Origin: Nocardioides deserti
GTDB taxonomy: Bacteria > Actinomycetota > Actinomycetes > Propionibacteriales > Nocardioidaceae
DNA: 64,000 nucleotides
Assembly: GCF_014266025.1 (NCBI RefSeq)
Contig: NZ_JACMYC010000004.1
Location: 1 to 64,000 of the forward strand
Reading direction: 5' to 3'
A program made the translations under genes and the position numbers. Under the pieces are notes generated by a model. It worked only from the letters and a program-made list of their open reading frames with translations. It ran no database searches and was not told the origin of the DNA. This document shows, piece after piece, positions 50,867 through 59,975 of the stretch (its first letter is position 1; each line of letters opens with the position of its first letter).

Positions 50867-51504
50867 CGGCCCGGGCCGCGCTGCCCGCGGCGGCTCGGCA
50901 TCACGCTGACGCCGTCGGGCACCGGCGGCAGCCCGACCGCGGTGCACAGCAGCTCGCCCCACGCCTCGACGTGTGGGCCGACGTCCAGGGACGCGCCGCC
51001 GGGGACGGAGCCGTCCGGCGCGCCCGGCGTCCAGGAGGCGCGCACCTCGAGCTGGGCGGTGCCTCCCTCCTCGGCCATGCCGCCGAAGCTCTCGGTCGCC
51101 ACGCGGGTGACGGTGCCGGAGACCATGGAGTACGTCGCGCCGTGGGCGTCCAGCGCCTCGGTCAGCCACGACCAACCGACCTCGGCCAGCATCGGGTCGC
51201 TGACCATGTCGACCTCGATCTCGGCGCGAGCGTAGGCCACGCAGCGAAAGGTGCCGTCCCAGGCGTCGTTGCCGTCGGGGTCGTGGAGCAGGATGATCCG
51301 GCCGGTGCCAACGTCGACCCCGTCGACCGTCACGTCGGCGCTCAGCGCGGCGGCGTACGGCGCGATCCGCTGGGGCGCCGGCATCTCCTCGCAGAAGACC
51401 TCCGGGCGCAGGCGCGCCGAACGCATGCTCGCCACGGCGTCCCGGAACTCCGCGGGGCTCACCGACGCACCCGTGCCCGGGTGCGTCTCCTGACGCACGA
51501 CCAT
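50863..51504 (-). CDS. DUF3000 family protein
   Basis: 213 residues from ATG 51504. Family segments: SPAEFRDAVASMRSARLRPEVFCEEMPAPQRIAPYAAALSADV, GRIILLHDPDGNDAWDGTFRCVAYARAE, GWSWLTEALDAHGATY and WTPGAPDG. The family is confined to actinobacteria and has no assigned activity. It is coupled to rnd by a GTGA overlap and faces hemE with about 70 bases between start codons. TACTGT six bases before the ATG suggests a leaderless transcript. Confidence 0.87.
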   Translation of the reverse strand: MVVRQETHPGTGASVSPAEFRDAVASMRSARLRPEVFCEEMPAPQRIAPYAAALSADVTVDGVDVGTGRIILLHDPDGNDAWDGTFRCVAYARAEIEVDMVSDPMLAEVGWSWLTEALDAHGATYSMVSGTVTRVATESFGGMAEEGGTAQLEVRASWTPGAPDGSVPGGASLDVGPHVEAWGELLCTAVGLPPVPDGVSVMPSRRGQRGPGR

Positions 51505-51510
51505 GCCCCC

Positions 51511-51516
51511 ACAGTA
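51511..51516 (-). promoter_or_regulatory. Leaderless-type -10 box TACTGT for the DUF3000-rnd operon
   Basis: Minus-strand TACTGT is followed by six bases and ATG 51504. Confidence 0.45.
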
Positions 51517-51573
51517 GGTCGCCGCGCTCGAACCGATGTGCGAACACGCCGGGCGGGTGGGAGGCTTGTGGCC

Positions 51574-52659
51574 GTGAGCAGCGCCGCCCGCACCACCGAC
51601 CGCACGCCCGACGACACTCCCGGCCGCCACCCCGGCCTCGCCGACAGCGCCTTCCTCAAGGCCGCCCGCGGGGAGCCGGTGCCGCACACGCCGGTCTGGT
51701 TCATGCGGCAGGCGGGCCGCTCGCTCCCCGAGTACCTCCGCGTCCGCGAGGGCATCGGCATGCTCGAGTCCTGCATGGACGCCGACCTCGTCACCGAGAT
51801 CACCCTGCAGCCCGTGCGGCGGTACGGCGTCGACGCGGCCATCTTCTTCTCCGACATCGTCCTGCCGCTCAAGGCCGTGGGCGTCGACCTCGACATCAAG
51901 CCCGGCATCGGTCCGGTCGTCGCGAACCCGGTGCGGACCCTCGCCGACGTCGAGGCGATCCCCGACCTCACCTCCGAGCACGTCCCGTTCATCACCGCGG
52001 CCGTCCGCGCCCTGGTCGGCGAGCTCGGCGCGACGCCGCTCATCGGGTTCGCCGGGGCGCCCTTCACCGTCGCCTCCTACCTCGTCGAGGGCGGTCCCTC
52101 GAAGGAGCACGCCAAGACCAAGGCGATGATGTTCGGCGCGCCCGAGGTCTGGGACGCGCTGATGCGCAAGATCGCGGGCATCGCGTCGGCGTACCTCGCC
52201 GTCCAGGTCGAGGCCGGCGCCTCCGCGGTCCAGCTCTTCGACTCGTGGGCCGGCGCCCTCACCCCCGACGACTACCGCGAGCACGTCATGCCGCACTCCT
52301 CCCGCGTGCTGGCCGCGGCCGGCGAGCTCGGCGTGCCGCGCATCCATTTCGGGGTCGGCACCTCGAACCTGCTGGGACTCATGGGGGAGGCCGGCGCGGA
52401 CGTCGTCGGCGTCGACTGGCGTACGCCGCTCGGCTCAGCGATCCCGCTCGTCGGCGACCGCGGGGTCCAGGGCAACCTCGACCCCACCCTCGTCTTCGCA
52501 CCGACCGACGTCATGACCGCCCGCGCCGCCGAGGTGATCGAGGCCGGTCGTGCCGCGAAGGGCCACATCTTCAACCTCGGGCACGGGGTCATCCCCTCCA
52601 CCGACCCCGCCCAGCTCGAGCGGCTCACCGCGTTCGTGCAGTCCTACCCGCTCGACTGA
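51574..52659 (+). CDS. hemE: Uroporphyrinogen III decarboxylase
   Basis: 361 residues from GTG 51574 (another in-frame GTG six bases earlier; GGGAGG lies at 51558-51564). UroD signatures: HTPVWFMRQAGRSLPEYLRVRE at about 30-51, FSDIVLPLKAVG, GFAGAPFTVASYLVEGG, LFDSWAGALTPDDYREHV, and the C-terminal GHIFNLGHGVIPSTDP. Reaction: four acetate decarboxylations of uroporphyrinogen III to coproporphyrinogen III in the cytosol. First heme gene here, followed downstream by cgoX and chdC, but separated from them by unrelated genes. Confidence 0.95.
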   Translation: MSSAARTTDRTPDDTPGRHPGLADSAFLKAARGEPVPHTPVWFMRQAGRSLPEYLRVREGIGMLESCMDADLVTEITLQPVRRYGVDAAIFFSDIVLPLKAVGVDLDIKPGIGPVVANPVRTLADVEAIPDLTSEHVPFITAAVRALVGELGATPLIGFAGAPFTVASYLVEGGPSKEHAKTKAMMFGAPEVWDALMRKIAGIASAYLAVQVEAGASAVQLFDSWAGALTPDDYREHVMPHSSRVLAAAGELGVPRIHFGVGTSNLLGLMGEAGADVVGVDWRTPLGSAIPLVGDRGVQGNLDPTLVFAPTDVMTARAAEVIEAGRAAKGHIFNLGHGVIPSTDPAQLERLTAFVQSYPLD

Positions 52660-52846
52660 TCCACCGGCTGTCCGGCCTGAGGCCTGACGGCCGAGCGGGC
52701 CAAGCCGTGGTCGACCTTTACAACAGGTGCGCGCGTGTCCACAAGGGTCGTCCGGACCGCTGCACTGGTGCCGTGACCCACGCCACGTCGAGACGTTCGT
52801 GGGTGCGAGCGCCGCTCATCGGTGGGCGGCCCGAGCAGGAGGCTGC

Positions 52847-55800
52847 ATGTCCCCCGACGACACGTCCCCACGTCCACCGACGTCACCATCTCCGGGGAGC
52901 GCGAGCCGTGCGCGCGGCCTGGGCCGGGGCACCCGCCGCGCACTCGGCACAGTGCTGGCAACCAGCCTCGCCCTGCCGGCGGCGGTCCTGACCGCCGCGC
53001 CCGCGCAGGCAGCAGTGACGGGCCCGACGAACGGCTCCGTCGTCTCCGGGCAGGTCGCCATCACCGAGGCGCGCGGTGCCACGGAGGACTGCATCAGCCC
53101 ACCGAGCAGCGTGGGTTCGCGGGTCGTGGTCACCCGGGTCGCCGACGGCGCCCAGGTGCACACCGCATCGAAGTCCGGCTCGGGTGCGCTGACCACGACC
53201 TGGAGCAGCGTGGGCAGCCCGCTGGGGCAGTACCGCATCCAGACCTACGCCCGCGACGGCAGGAAGTCGGGCTTCCTGAACCTGGGCTGCACCGCGCAGG
53301 CCGAGCAGCAGCTGTCGAGCATCACCGTCACCCTGCGCAACCAGTCCGCCGTGGCCGTCGAGCTGCCGTCCTCGGTCGTCACCGGCGAGGACCTGCCGGT
53401 GACGGTCCGCACCACCCGGTCGGGCACCGGCGTCACCGGGCAGCCCCTGGGCGGTCGCCACGTCACGGTGACCGTCCCGGGTGCCGGCGAGGTCAGCGTC
53501 GACACCGGCGCCGACGGCGTCGGGCGGGCAACGGTCGACCTCCCCGACCTGCCCGCCGGCACGCTCACGGTCACCGCGGCGGTCGAGGACGACTCGTCGT
53601 ACGCCGGGCTCTCCGGCTCGGCCGACACCCGGCTGACCGTGCGTCCGACGCAGACCCTCTACCGCGGCGCGACCCGCGGGCTGCCGGGCGGCACAGCCGT
53701 GCTCGAAGGACAGGTCGTCGACGTGACCCCGGGCAGCGATCGCCACGGCCAGCCGGTCGTCGACGCGCCACTCGTCCTGGCCCTCGGCGACGACGCCGCC
53801 CCGGTGACGACCGTCGCGACCGGCCGGGCGATGCGGACGGTGGCTGTGGCCGGCCCGTCTCGCACGGTCTCGGCCTCGGCGACGTACGCCGGCGACGACG
53901 TGCACGGCCCCAGCTCGGACACCGTCTCGTTCTACGTCGGTGAGGACGCCGCGTCGCCGGCGCCGAACCAGTCCGGCGTGGTCGGCAACGTGACCGGCGC
54001 GATCGGCGGTCTGCTCGGTGGTCTGCTCGGTCCGGGCAGCGCCGCGCCCGGCGGCGGCGGCACGTCGCTCGGGGACCTGCTCGGCACGCTGACCGGCGTC
54101 GTCGGCCCGAGCACGCCGCTCGGCGCGATCGCTGACGTCGTCGAGTCGGGACTCCTGCACCTGCTCGACACCACCCAGCTGCGCGCCGTCCTCGACCGCC
54201 TCCTGGGTGCGCTCGGTCAGGGCATCGACGCCGCGGGCGACCCCGTCGACCGGACGCTCGACCGCATCCTGCGCACGGTGGGCGCCGGCTCCCCGCTCGG
54301 CGCCGCCACCGAGGCGGCTCGTTTCGAGTGGCGGGCCAGCTATGAAGCGCCCGACGGCACCCGTCGCAACCGGGAGTTCGGCGGGTTCATCGGCGCACCG
54401 GCCCCGCTGGACGTCACCGGGGACGGCACGGCCGACGTGCTCGCCAACGTCACCCTGACCGGCCTCGCGGACGCCGTGACGAGCGGCGACCCGACCCGGG
54501 CCGTCCCGCGACTCGAGGTCGCGCGCCTCGACGGGGCGCCCGACGCGTTGCCGTTGAGCATCCAGGCACTGCTCGACCTGCCCGGCGGGACCGAGCGCTA
54601 CCGCTTCGGGTACGACGCGCGCGAGGGCGATGCCCCCGAGGCGTTCCGGGCCGACGTCCTGCTCGCCGACGGTGGCGCGGTGCTCGACCTGAGCAGCCGC
54701 GGCGAGTCGCCGGTCGACGTCACGGGTGCCGTGGCGCCTGCGGCGGCCGACCCTGCGGCCGCGGAGCCGGCCGAGCAGCGCTTCGCCGTCTCCTTCGACC
54801 GCGCGCCGACCGGCGCCCGGATCGGCATGCGCCTCGGCGGGAGCGGTGAGGACATCGCCGCGCGGCTCGACGTCGACCGTCCGACGGTCGTCGGTCTCCA
54901 CCTGGCCGACGACAGCGGCGGCGACGAGGTCTTCCTGGCGGACGGCGTCCTGGACAGTGTCGAGGGATCCCTGTCCCTCGAGCTGGCCGGCGGGGAGACC
55001 GACGGCCTCCAGGCGTCCCTCTCGAGCCCGTCCGGGCTGGAGTCCGTGCAGCTGCACGCGCGGCACCTCCACGCGGGCCGCACGGTCGACGACATCTCCC
55101 TCGGCCTCACCGACGTGCCGGCGGTCGTCTCCTTCGGTCTCAGCGCCGAAGGCGCGGGTGAGCTGTCGGCGAGCGGACCGATCGGCGTCTTCGAGGCCGG
55201 CTACGCCTCGGGCCGCCCGGTGGCGAAGCTCGACGAGCCGGCGTACCTGCGGCTCCTGCAGGACGGCGACGCGGAGTCCGTCGCGCTCCGGCTGCCCGGC
55301 TTCGAGGGCATGGACCTCGCCCTGCAGGACGAGATCTCCCTGGGCCTGACCATGGCTCCCACCCCGCTGCGTGCGCTGGTGGACCAGGACGGTCTCGTCC
55401 TCGACGCCCGCATCCTCGATGCTCCGCGCAGCCTTGCACTCGCTCTCTCGCCGCAGGGTGCGATCCGGGTCGAGGGGTCCGAGCCGATCGGCCTGGTGAC
55501 CGTCGCGGCGCACGACGACGAGGGCCTCCTCGAGGGGTCGACCGACCTCGACCTGAGGCTGGAGGACGTCCCTGGCCTGCTGTCGGTCAGCCTGGACGGG
55601 GCCGGCGCGGTCGGTTTCGACACCGGCGGACAACCGATCGGGCTCGTCGACATCCGGGCCCACGACGGCCAGCCGCTGGCCCTCGCCGGTGACGGCGACG
55701 GTCTCGCGGTCGAGAACCGTCCGGACGGCACGGCGATCGCCGCCCGCATCCGCGGGCTGCGCTCGGTGTCGGCCAGCCTCGGCGCCGCGCCGGAGATCAT

Positions 55801-56566
55801 GCTGGACACGGTGGCTGGTCAGGTGTTCGACGTGGCGCTCACCGAGCGCGACGAGCAGGGCGCCTTGGTCGACGACGTCCGCGCCACCCTCGACCACCTG
55901 GTCCCGCACATGCGGCTGGCGCTGGTCGACGACGGCAGCGGCGCGCTGTCGTTGCGCTACTCCGCCGACGAACCCACCAACAGCCTCGCCTTCGACATGG
56001 GCGGGCTGTCCGGGTCGATCAGCGGACCGCTGCCGGCGGAGCTGACGGTCTGCATGGCCGGCGACGAGGCGTGCCTGCCCGACCTCGGCATCGACGACCC
56101 CGGTCTCGGCTCCGTCCGGTTCGCCGCCAGCGAGCACACGACGCTGGACCTGACCGACGCCTCCGGTGGCCTGTCCGCCTCCGGTCTGCGGGTCCGGGTC
56201 CTGGAGCTGACGGGCACGCTGGACGCCGACAACGGCGGGGACGTCTACCTCAACACCACCGAGTTCGGTGGCGAGTGCGGGGACGCGGGGTGCGTCCGTC
56301 CGGTCCTCGGTGGCTCGGTCGGCGCCGACCTCGGCGCGGCGAGCCTGCTGTTCCGGCCCGGGAACGGGTTCTTCGCCGACGACGCCCTGACCCACCTGAA
56401 GCCGCGCAAGCTGTTCGGCCAGACGGTGGGCGTCGACGGGACCGGCGGCACCGGCGAGGTGCGCTGCGTCGGGGACACCCGCCTCGACGTCACCGTCGAG
56501 GTGCTCGGCATCCCGCTGACGCTCGGTCTGAAGGACGCCATCTGCGACGTCCCGCGGACCGGCTGA
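52847..56566 (+). CDS. Very large secreted beta-rich protein (1239 residues), unknown
   Basis: ATG 52847 with AGGAGG upstream is chosen over an earlier in-frame start at 52727. A twin-Arg-containing N-terminus and hydrophobic stretch ending AAPAQA (about residue 57) form a signal peptide. Residues 60-170 and 170-360 look like Ig-like/carboxypeptidase-regulatory-type domains (TVTVPGAGEVSVDTGADGVGRATVDLPDLPAGTLTVTA). A Gly/Leu-rich segment at about 380-405 (GGLLGGLLGPG) follows. From about 480 on there are repeated beta-rich units, several marked by a PIG-V motif near residues 776, 880 and 929. No LPXTG, lipobox or C-terminal membrane helix, so it is released or non-covalently wall-bound. Family unknown. 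Confidence 0.7.
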   Translation: MSPDDTSPRPPTSPSPGSASRARGLGRGTRRALGTVLATSLALPAAVLTAAPAQAAVTGPTNGSVVSGQVAITEARGATEDCISPPSSVGSRVVVTRVADGAQVHTASKSGSGALTTTWSSVGSPLGQYRIQTYARDGRKSGFLNLGCTAQAEQQLSSITVTLRNQSAVAVELPSSVVTGEDLPVTVRTTRSGTGVTGQPLGGRHVTVTVPGAGEVSVDTGADGVGRATVDLPDLPAGTLTVTAAVEDDSSYAGLSGSADTRLTVRPTQTLYRGATRGLPGGTAVLEGQVVDVTPGSDRHGQPVVDAPLVLALGDDAAPVTTVATGRAMRTVAVAGPSRTVSASATYAGDDVHGPSSDTVSFYVGEDAASPAPNQSGVVGNVTGAIGGLLGGLLGPGSAAPGGGGTSLGDLLGTLTGVVGPSTPLGAIADVVESGLLHLLDTTQLRAVLDRLLGALGQGIDAAGDPVDRTLDRILRTVGAGSPLGAATEAARFEWRASYEAPDGTRRNREFGGFIGAPAPLDVTGDGTADVLANVTLTGLADAVTSGDPTRAVPRLEVARLDGAPDALPLSIQALLDLPGGTERYRFGYDAREGDAPEAFRADVLLADGGAVLDLSSRGESPVDVTGAVAPAAADPAAAEPAEQRFAVSFDRAPTGARIGMRLGGSGEDIAARLDVDRPTVVGLHLADDSGGDEVFLADGVLDSVEGSLSLELAGGETDGLQASLSSPSGLESVQLHARHLHAGRTVDDISLGLTDVPAVVSFGLSAEGAGELSASGPIGVFEAGYASGRPVAKLDEPAYLRLLQDGDAESVALRLPGFEGMDLALQDEISLGLTMAPTPLRALVDQDGLVLDARILDAPRSLALALSPQGAIRVEGSEPIGLVTVAAHDDEGLLEGSTDLDLRLEDVPGLLSVSLDGAGAVGFDTGGQPIGLVDIRAHDGQPLALAGDGDGLAVENRPDGTAIAARIRGLRSVSASLGAAPEIMLDTVAGQVFDVALTERDEQGALVDDVRATLDHLVPHMRLALVDDGSGALSLRYSADEPTNSLAFDMGGLSGSISGPLPAELTVCMAGDEACLPDLGIDDPGLGSVRFAASEHTTLDLTDASGGLSASGLRVRVLELTGTLDADNGGDVYLNTTEFGGECGDAGCVRPVLGGSVGADLGAASLLFRPGNGFFADDALTHLKPRKLFGQTVGVDGTGGTGEVRCVGDTRLDVTVEVLGIPLTLGLKDAICDVPRTG

Positions 56567-56591
56567 CGCACCTGCTCCACCTGCTTCACCT

Positions 56592-56624
56592 GCGCGGCCC
56601 GGGCACCTCCTGCCCGGGCCGCGC
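56592..56624. terminator. Strong GC-rich hairpin between convergent genes
   Basis: Perfect 14-bp arms 56592-56605 and 56611-56624 with a five-base loop CCTCC, 25 bases after the exoprotein stop and just before the end of the convergent DUF4349 gene. Short CACCTG-containing direct repeats precede it at 56570-56591. Confidence 0.8.
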
Positions 56625-56644
56625 GGTGTTCCTCGCCGGCCCGC

Positions 56645-57559
56645 TCACTCGGCCGGGACGGCGGGGCGACGGCGAAGGCGCTTGAGGAGGGCCCAGGCGG
56701 GGAGGCCGAGGAGCAGGGCGACGACCGCGAAGGGGAGGACGGCGCCCAGGACGGTGGCGGCGGCGACGGCGGTGGTGACCAGGCCGTCCCAGCCGGTGGC
56801 GAGGCCGGTGAGGAAGCCGGCGTCGTCGGCCTTCGGCTCGGCCTTCCGCTCCTCGCGGGTCCGGGCGATGGAGACGGTGATCGTCGACTGGGCGGTCTGG
56901 TCGGCGAGGTGGTCCTGCTGCTTCTCGAGCGAGGCGAGGTCGGCCTGGCGGCGGGAAAGCTGTGCCTCGATGGCGACGATGTCGCGGATCGACTCGGCCC
57001 GGTCGAGGAGCAGCTCGATGCGGCGGATGCTGCGCCGCTGCACCCGCACGCGGATGTCGACGTCGAGGACCCTGGTGGTGACGTCCTCGCTGGTGGTGCT
57101 GGCGTCGACGAGGTCGGCGACCTCCTTCAGCGACTCGACCGCGGAGTCGAAGCGCGCCGTCGGCACGCGCAGGACGAGCCGCGACCGGGAGACGTCCCCG
57201 TCGTCGTCGGTGCCGGTGTTCTCCTCGGCGACCTCGCCGCCGTACCGGTCGACCACCTCCTGCACCTCCGCGCGGGCCTCGCCGACGTCCTCGGCGCGGA
57301 GCGCGACGGTGCCGGTCGAGATGACCTTGCGGTCGGTGTCCACCGACGCGGCCGTGACGGGTGCGGCCCCGTCGGCGGCGGCTTCGTCGGAGTAGGCGAG
57401 CGCGTCCCGCCTCGACTCCGCGGCCGGGGCATCCGCGACCGAGCCGCCGGCGGAGGTGTCGGCCGAGGAGTCCCCGTCGGAGGTGCCCGCGGAGCAGGCG
57501 GAGGCGAGGGCCGCGAGCGCGACGAGCGAGGCGGCGGCGAGGCGGGTGCGGGACGTCAT
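56645..57559 (-). CDS. DUF4349 domain lipoprotein
   Basis: 304 residues from ATG 57559. A lipoprotein signal ends at ASAC (Cys about residue 22). The DUF4349 domain is seen in DRKVISTGTVALRAEDVGEARAEVQEVVDRYGGEVAEENT and LVLRVPTARFDSAVESLKEVADLVDASTTSEDVT, then a long coiled coil RAESIRDIVAIEAQLSRRQADLASLEKQQDHL, and a C-terminal membrane segment (about 260-290) with a basic tail. It is thus anchored at both ends. Relatives occur beside envelope and signalling genes, but function is unknown. Confidence 0.82.
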   Translation of the reverse strand: MTSRTRLAAASLVALAALASACSAGTSDGDSSADTSAGGSVADAPAAESRRDALAYSDEAAADGAAPVTAASVDTDRKVISTGTVALRAEDVGEARAEVQEVVDRYGGEVAEENTGTDDDGDVSRSRLVLRVPTARFDSAVESLKEVADLVDASTTSEDVTTRVLDVDIRVRVQRRSIRRIELLLDRAESIRDIVAIEAQLSRRQADLASLEKQQDHLADQTAQSTITVSIARTREERKAEPKADDAGFLTGLATGWDGLVTTAVAAATVLGAVLPFAVVALLLGLPAWALLKRLRRRPAVPAE

Positions 57560-57645
57560 GCCGTCTGGGACGGCACGACCTCCGGCTCGGTTCCCGCGGG
57601 CCCACCGCCCGTCCCGAGCCATGGCCCGGGTGGGACGCTGGGCGG

Positions 57646-59025
57646 GTGACCGACCAGCAGCGCCGCCGGACCATCGTGGTGGGAGCCGGGATCGCCGGCC
57701 TCACCGCTGCCCGCGACCTCGTCGCCGCCGGTGACGAGGTCGTCGTGCTCGAGGCCTCGGACGTCGTCGGCGGCAAGGTCCGGCGGCACGAGGTCGCCGG
57801 GGTCGCCGTCGACGTCGGCGCCGAGGCGATGCTCAACCGTCGGCCCGAGGGGGTCGACCTCGCCCGTGCCGCCGGGCTCGAGGTCGAGCACCCGGCGCTG
57901 ACCTCCTCGCGGATCTGGACCCGCGGCGAGCTCCGCCCGCTGCCGCGGTCGCTGATGGGCGTGCCGCTCGACCTCGACCAGCTCGCGGCGTCCGGCGTCC
58001 TCAGCGACGAGGGACTCGCCCGCGTGCGCGCCGAGCCGGCGCTCGGTCCCGAGGACCCGGAGGCGCTCGAGGGCGACGTGTCGGTCGGCGACCTGGTCGA
58101 CCGGCGGTTCGGGCCCGAGGTCACCGACCGGCTGGTGGAGCCGCTGCTGGGCGGGGTGTACGCCGGTCGCGCGCGGGCGATCTCTGCCCGCGCGGCCGTC
58201 CCCCAGCTGGTGGCGTACGCCGCCCGCGGTTCGCTCCTGGAGCAGGCGGCGGCCCTGCCGACGACGTACGACTCACCCGTCTTCGCCGGCCTCCCCGGCG
58301 GCATGGGCCGGCTGCCGGAGGCGCTCGCGGCCGGGCTCCCGGTGCGGCTCGGGGTGACCGTCCGCGGGCTGGCGCACCGGCCCGGCGGCGGGTTCACGCT
58401 CACCTGCGGCCCGACCACCGCGCCGGAGCTGGTCGAGGCCGACGCGGTCGTCCTGGCCACGCCCGCCGCGCCCACCGCTCGGCTGCTCGCCGTCGTGGCG
58501 CCCGTCGCGGCCACCGAGCTCGCCGGCGTGGAGACCGCGTCGGTGGTGGTCGTGACGCTGGCCTACCGGGTGGAGGACGCCGGCCCGGTGGTCGGCGCCG
58601 GGTCGTCGGGCTTCCTCGTCCCGCCCGTCGAGGGCAGGCGGGTGAAGGCGTCGACGTTCTCGTTCGCCAAGTGGGACTGGGTCCGCGCGGCCGGCGCCGC
58701 GGAGGGGGTCGTCCACCTGCGCACCTCGTTGGGTCGGCACGGCGACGAGGTCGCGCTCCAGGCCACCGACGACGAGCTGGTCGCCTGGTCGCTGGCCGAC
58801 CTCGCCGACGCCACCGGGCTGACTGCCCGGCCGGTCGACGTGCACGTGCAGCGGTGGGGCGGCGGGCTGCCGCAGTACGCGCTGGGCCACCTCGACCGGG
58901 TCGCCCGCGTCCGGTCCGCCCTCGACGCGGTCCCTGGGCTGGCGGTCTGCGGGGCGACGTACGACGGCGTCGGCATCCCGGCCGTCGTCGCCTCCGCGCA
59001 CCGGACGGCCCGCGAGCTGGGCTGA
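57646..59025 (+). CDS. cgoX: Coproporphyrinogen III oxidase / HemY-type protoporphyrinogen oxidase
   Basis: 459 residues from GTG 57646. FAD motif TIVVGAGIAGLTAARDLVAAGDEVVVLEASDVVGGKV, then VGAEAMLNRRPEGVDLARAAGLEVEHP, GDLVDRRFGPEVTDRLVEPLLGGVYAGRA and the C-terminal GLAVCGATYDGVGIPAVVASAHRTA are standard for the HemY/HemG-like oxidase. With hemE upstream and a ChdC/HemQ gene downstream, the coproporphyrin-dependent pathway is expected, in which this enzyme oxidises coproporphyrinogen III to coproporphyrin III. cpfC (hemH) is not in the window. Confidence 0.9.
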   Translation: MTDQQRRRTIVVGAGIAGLTAARDLVAAGDEVVVLEASDVVGGKVRRHEVAGVAVDVGAEAMLNRRPEGVDLARAAGLEVEHPALTSSRIWTRGELRPLPRSLMGVPLDLDQLAASGVLSDEGLARVRAEPALGPEDPEALEGDVSVGDLVDRRFGPEVTDRLVEPLLGGVYAGRARAISARAAVPQLVAYAARGSLLEQAAALPTTYDSPVFAGLPGGMGRLPEALAAGLPVRLGVTVRGLAHRPGGGFTLTCGPTTAPELVEADAVVLATPAAPTARLLAVVAPVAATELAGVETASVVVVTLAYRVEDAGPVVGAGSSGFLVPPVEGRRVKASTFSFAKWDWVRAAGAAEGVVHLRTSLGRHGDEVALQATDDELVAWSLADLADATGLTARPVDVHVQRWGGGLPQYALGHLDRVARVRSALDAVPGLAVCGATYDGVGIPAVVASAHRTARELG

Positions 59026-59052
59026 CCTCGCCGAGGGTGGTCTCCCAGGCCG

Positions 59053-59135
59053 GTCGACAATCCCGCAATTGCGCGGGAATGTCGGGGTGCGGGCCGGCGG
59101 GGGCGCTGAAACCGCGCAATTGAACGATCGTCGAC
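59053..59135. repeat. 83-bp structured repeat, copy A
   Basis: Outer ends GTCGAC (59053-59058) and GTCGAC (59130-59135) pair with each other. Inner arms CAATTGCGCGG (59066-59076) and CCGCGCAATTG (59112-59122) are perfect complements around a 35-base loop. A second copy of identical length lies at 62822-62904 in the same orientation, about 80 percent identical by eye. It occupies the intergenic region after cgoX. Confidence 0.9.
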
Positions 59136-59169
59136 GCCCGGACCGCTCCGCCCAGCACCACGACACCAC

Positions 59170-59208
59170 GGGACAGGGTCTGCCCGGTTGTCCCTGGGCG
59201 ACGGGACA
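59170..59208. promoter_or_regulatory. Three alternating GGGACA/TGTCCC half-sites upstream of the membrane protein-kinase-regulator operon
   Basis: GGGACA at 59170-59175, TGTCCC at 59189-59194 and GGGACA at 59203-59208 lie 24 to 62 bases before ATG 59232, the arrangement of a multi-site operator. Whether the downstream response regulator or another factor binds is unknown. Confidence 0.4.
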
Positions 59209-59231
59209 CCCGGCCCGCGAACCTCCTCGGC

Positions 59232-59975
59232 ATGACGACCACCACCATCACCAACCCGGCCCGCACCGACCTCGCCAGCGAGCACACCCGTGCGGACCGC
59301 ACCTCCGACAGCAGCACCCACGACGGTGACGCCCGTCCCTCGCGCCACTGGGCCCTCGCCGGCGTCGGCGCCGGCCTGGCCGGCATCGGCGCGATCGTCT
59401 CCTCGGGCATCGTCGACGCCGTCTACGACCCCGACATCCAGGGCGACCCCGGCGCGATCGCCGACAAGCTGGCCACCCAGACCGGGGCGGCGTTCGTCTT
59501 CCACACCTTCGCCCTGGTCAGCGCGGTCCTGCTCGTGGTCTTCGCCGCGGGCCTGCTCCGCCGCCTGCGGCACCGGCTCGGCGGCGACAGCCTGCTCCCG
59601 ATGGCCGCCTTCGCCGGCCTCGCCGGCACGGCCGTCGTGCAGGTGATCGGCACCAGCCTCGACACCGAGTTCCTCTTCGGGCTGCCGCACCAGGACGTGC
59701 TCGTCGACAGCAACGTCGTCATGTACGGCCACTTCATCGGCACCGTCCCGTGGTGCTGGGTCCTTGCCGGCCTCGCCGGGCTCGCCCTGCACCTGGCCGG
59801 CCGCGCCGGCGCGGTGCCGCGCTGGGTCGGCCGCGTCGGCCTCGTGCTCGGCGGGCTGACGCTGCTCTTCGGCATCTCGCCGCTGCAGTACGTCGCCGGC
59901 ATGGTCGGCCCGGTCTGGCTGCTCGTCACCGCACTCGGCTTCGCGCTGGGTGACAAGGCTTACCGGAACGCGTGA
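59232..59975 (+). CDS. Six-helix membrane protein (DUF998-like)
   Basis: 247 residues. A Thr/Ser/Asp-rich cytosolic N-terminus (about 40 residues) precedes hydrophobic segments at about 42-62, 82-108, 121-140, 165-188, 196-212 and 218-240. Motifs GIVDAVYDPDIQGDPGAIADKLATQTG and GLPHQDVLVDSNVVMYGHFIGTV lie in loops. Similarity to DUF998-type proteins is tentative. Its stop overlaps the kinase start (GTGA), implying that it is the input partner or the output of the two-component system. GAACCT seven bases before the ATG is a weak -10 candidate. Confidence 0.72.
   Translation: MTTTTITNPARTDLASEHTRADRTSDSSTHDGDARPSRHWALAGVGAGLAGIGAIVSSGIVDAVYDPDIQGDPGAIADKLATQTGAAFVFHTFALVSAVLLVVFAAGLLRRLRHRLGGDSLLPMAAFAGLAGTAVVQVIGTSLDTEFLFGLPHQDVLVDSNVVMYGHFIGTVPWCWVLAGLAGLALHLAGRAGAVPRWVGRVGLVLGGLTLLFGISPLQYVAGMVGPVWLLVTALGFALGDKAYRNA

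Noticed and set aside
52883..56395. 1170-residue open frame antisense to the large exoprotein
   Set aside because: Composition is typical of antisense frames in very GC-rich DNA (Arg, Gly, Val, Asp runs), with no start signal or family motif.
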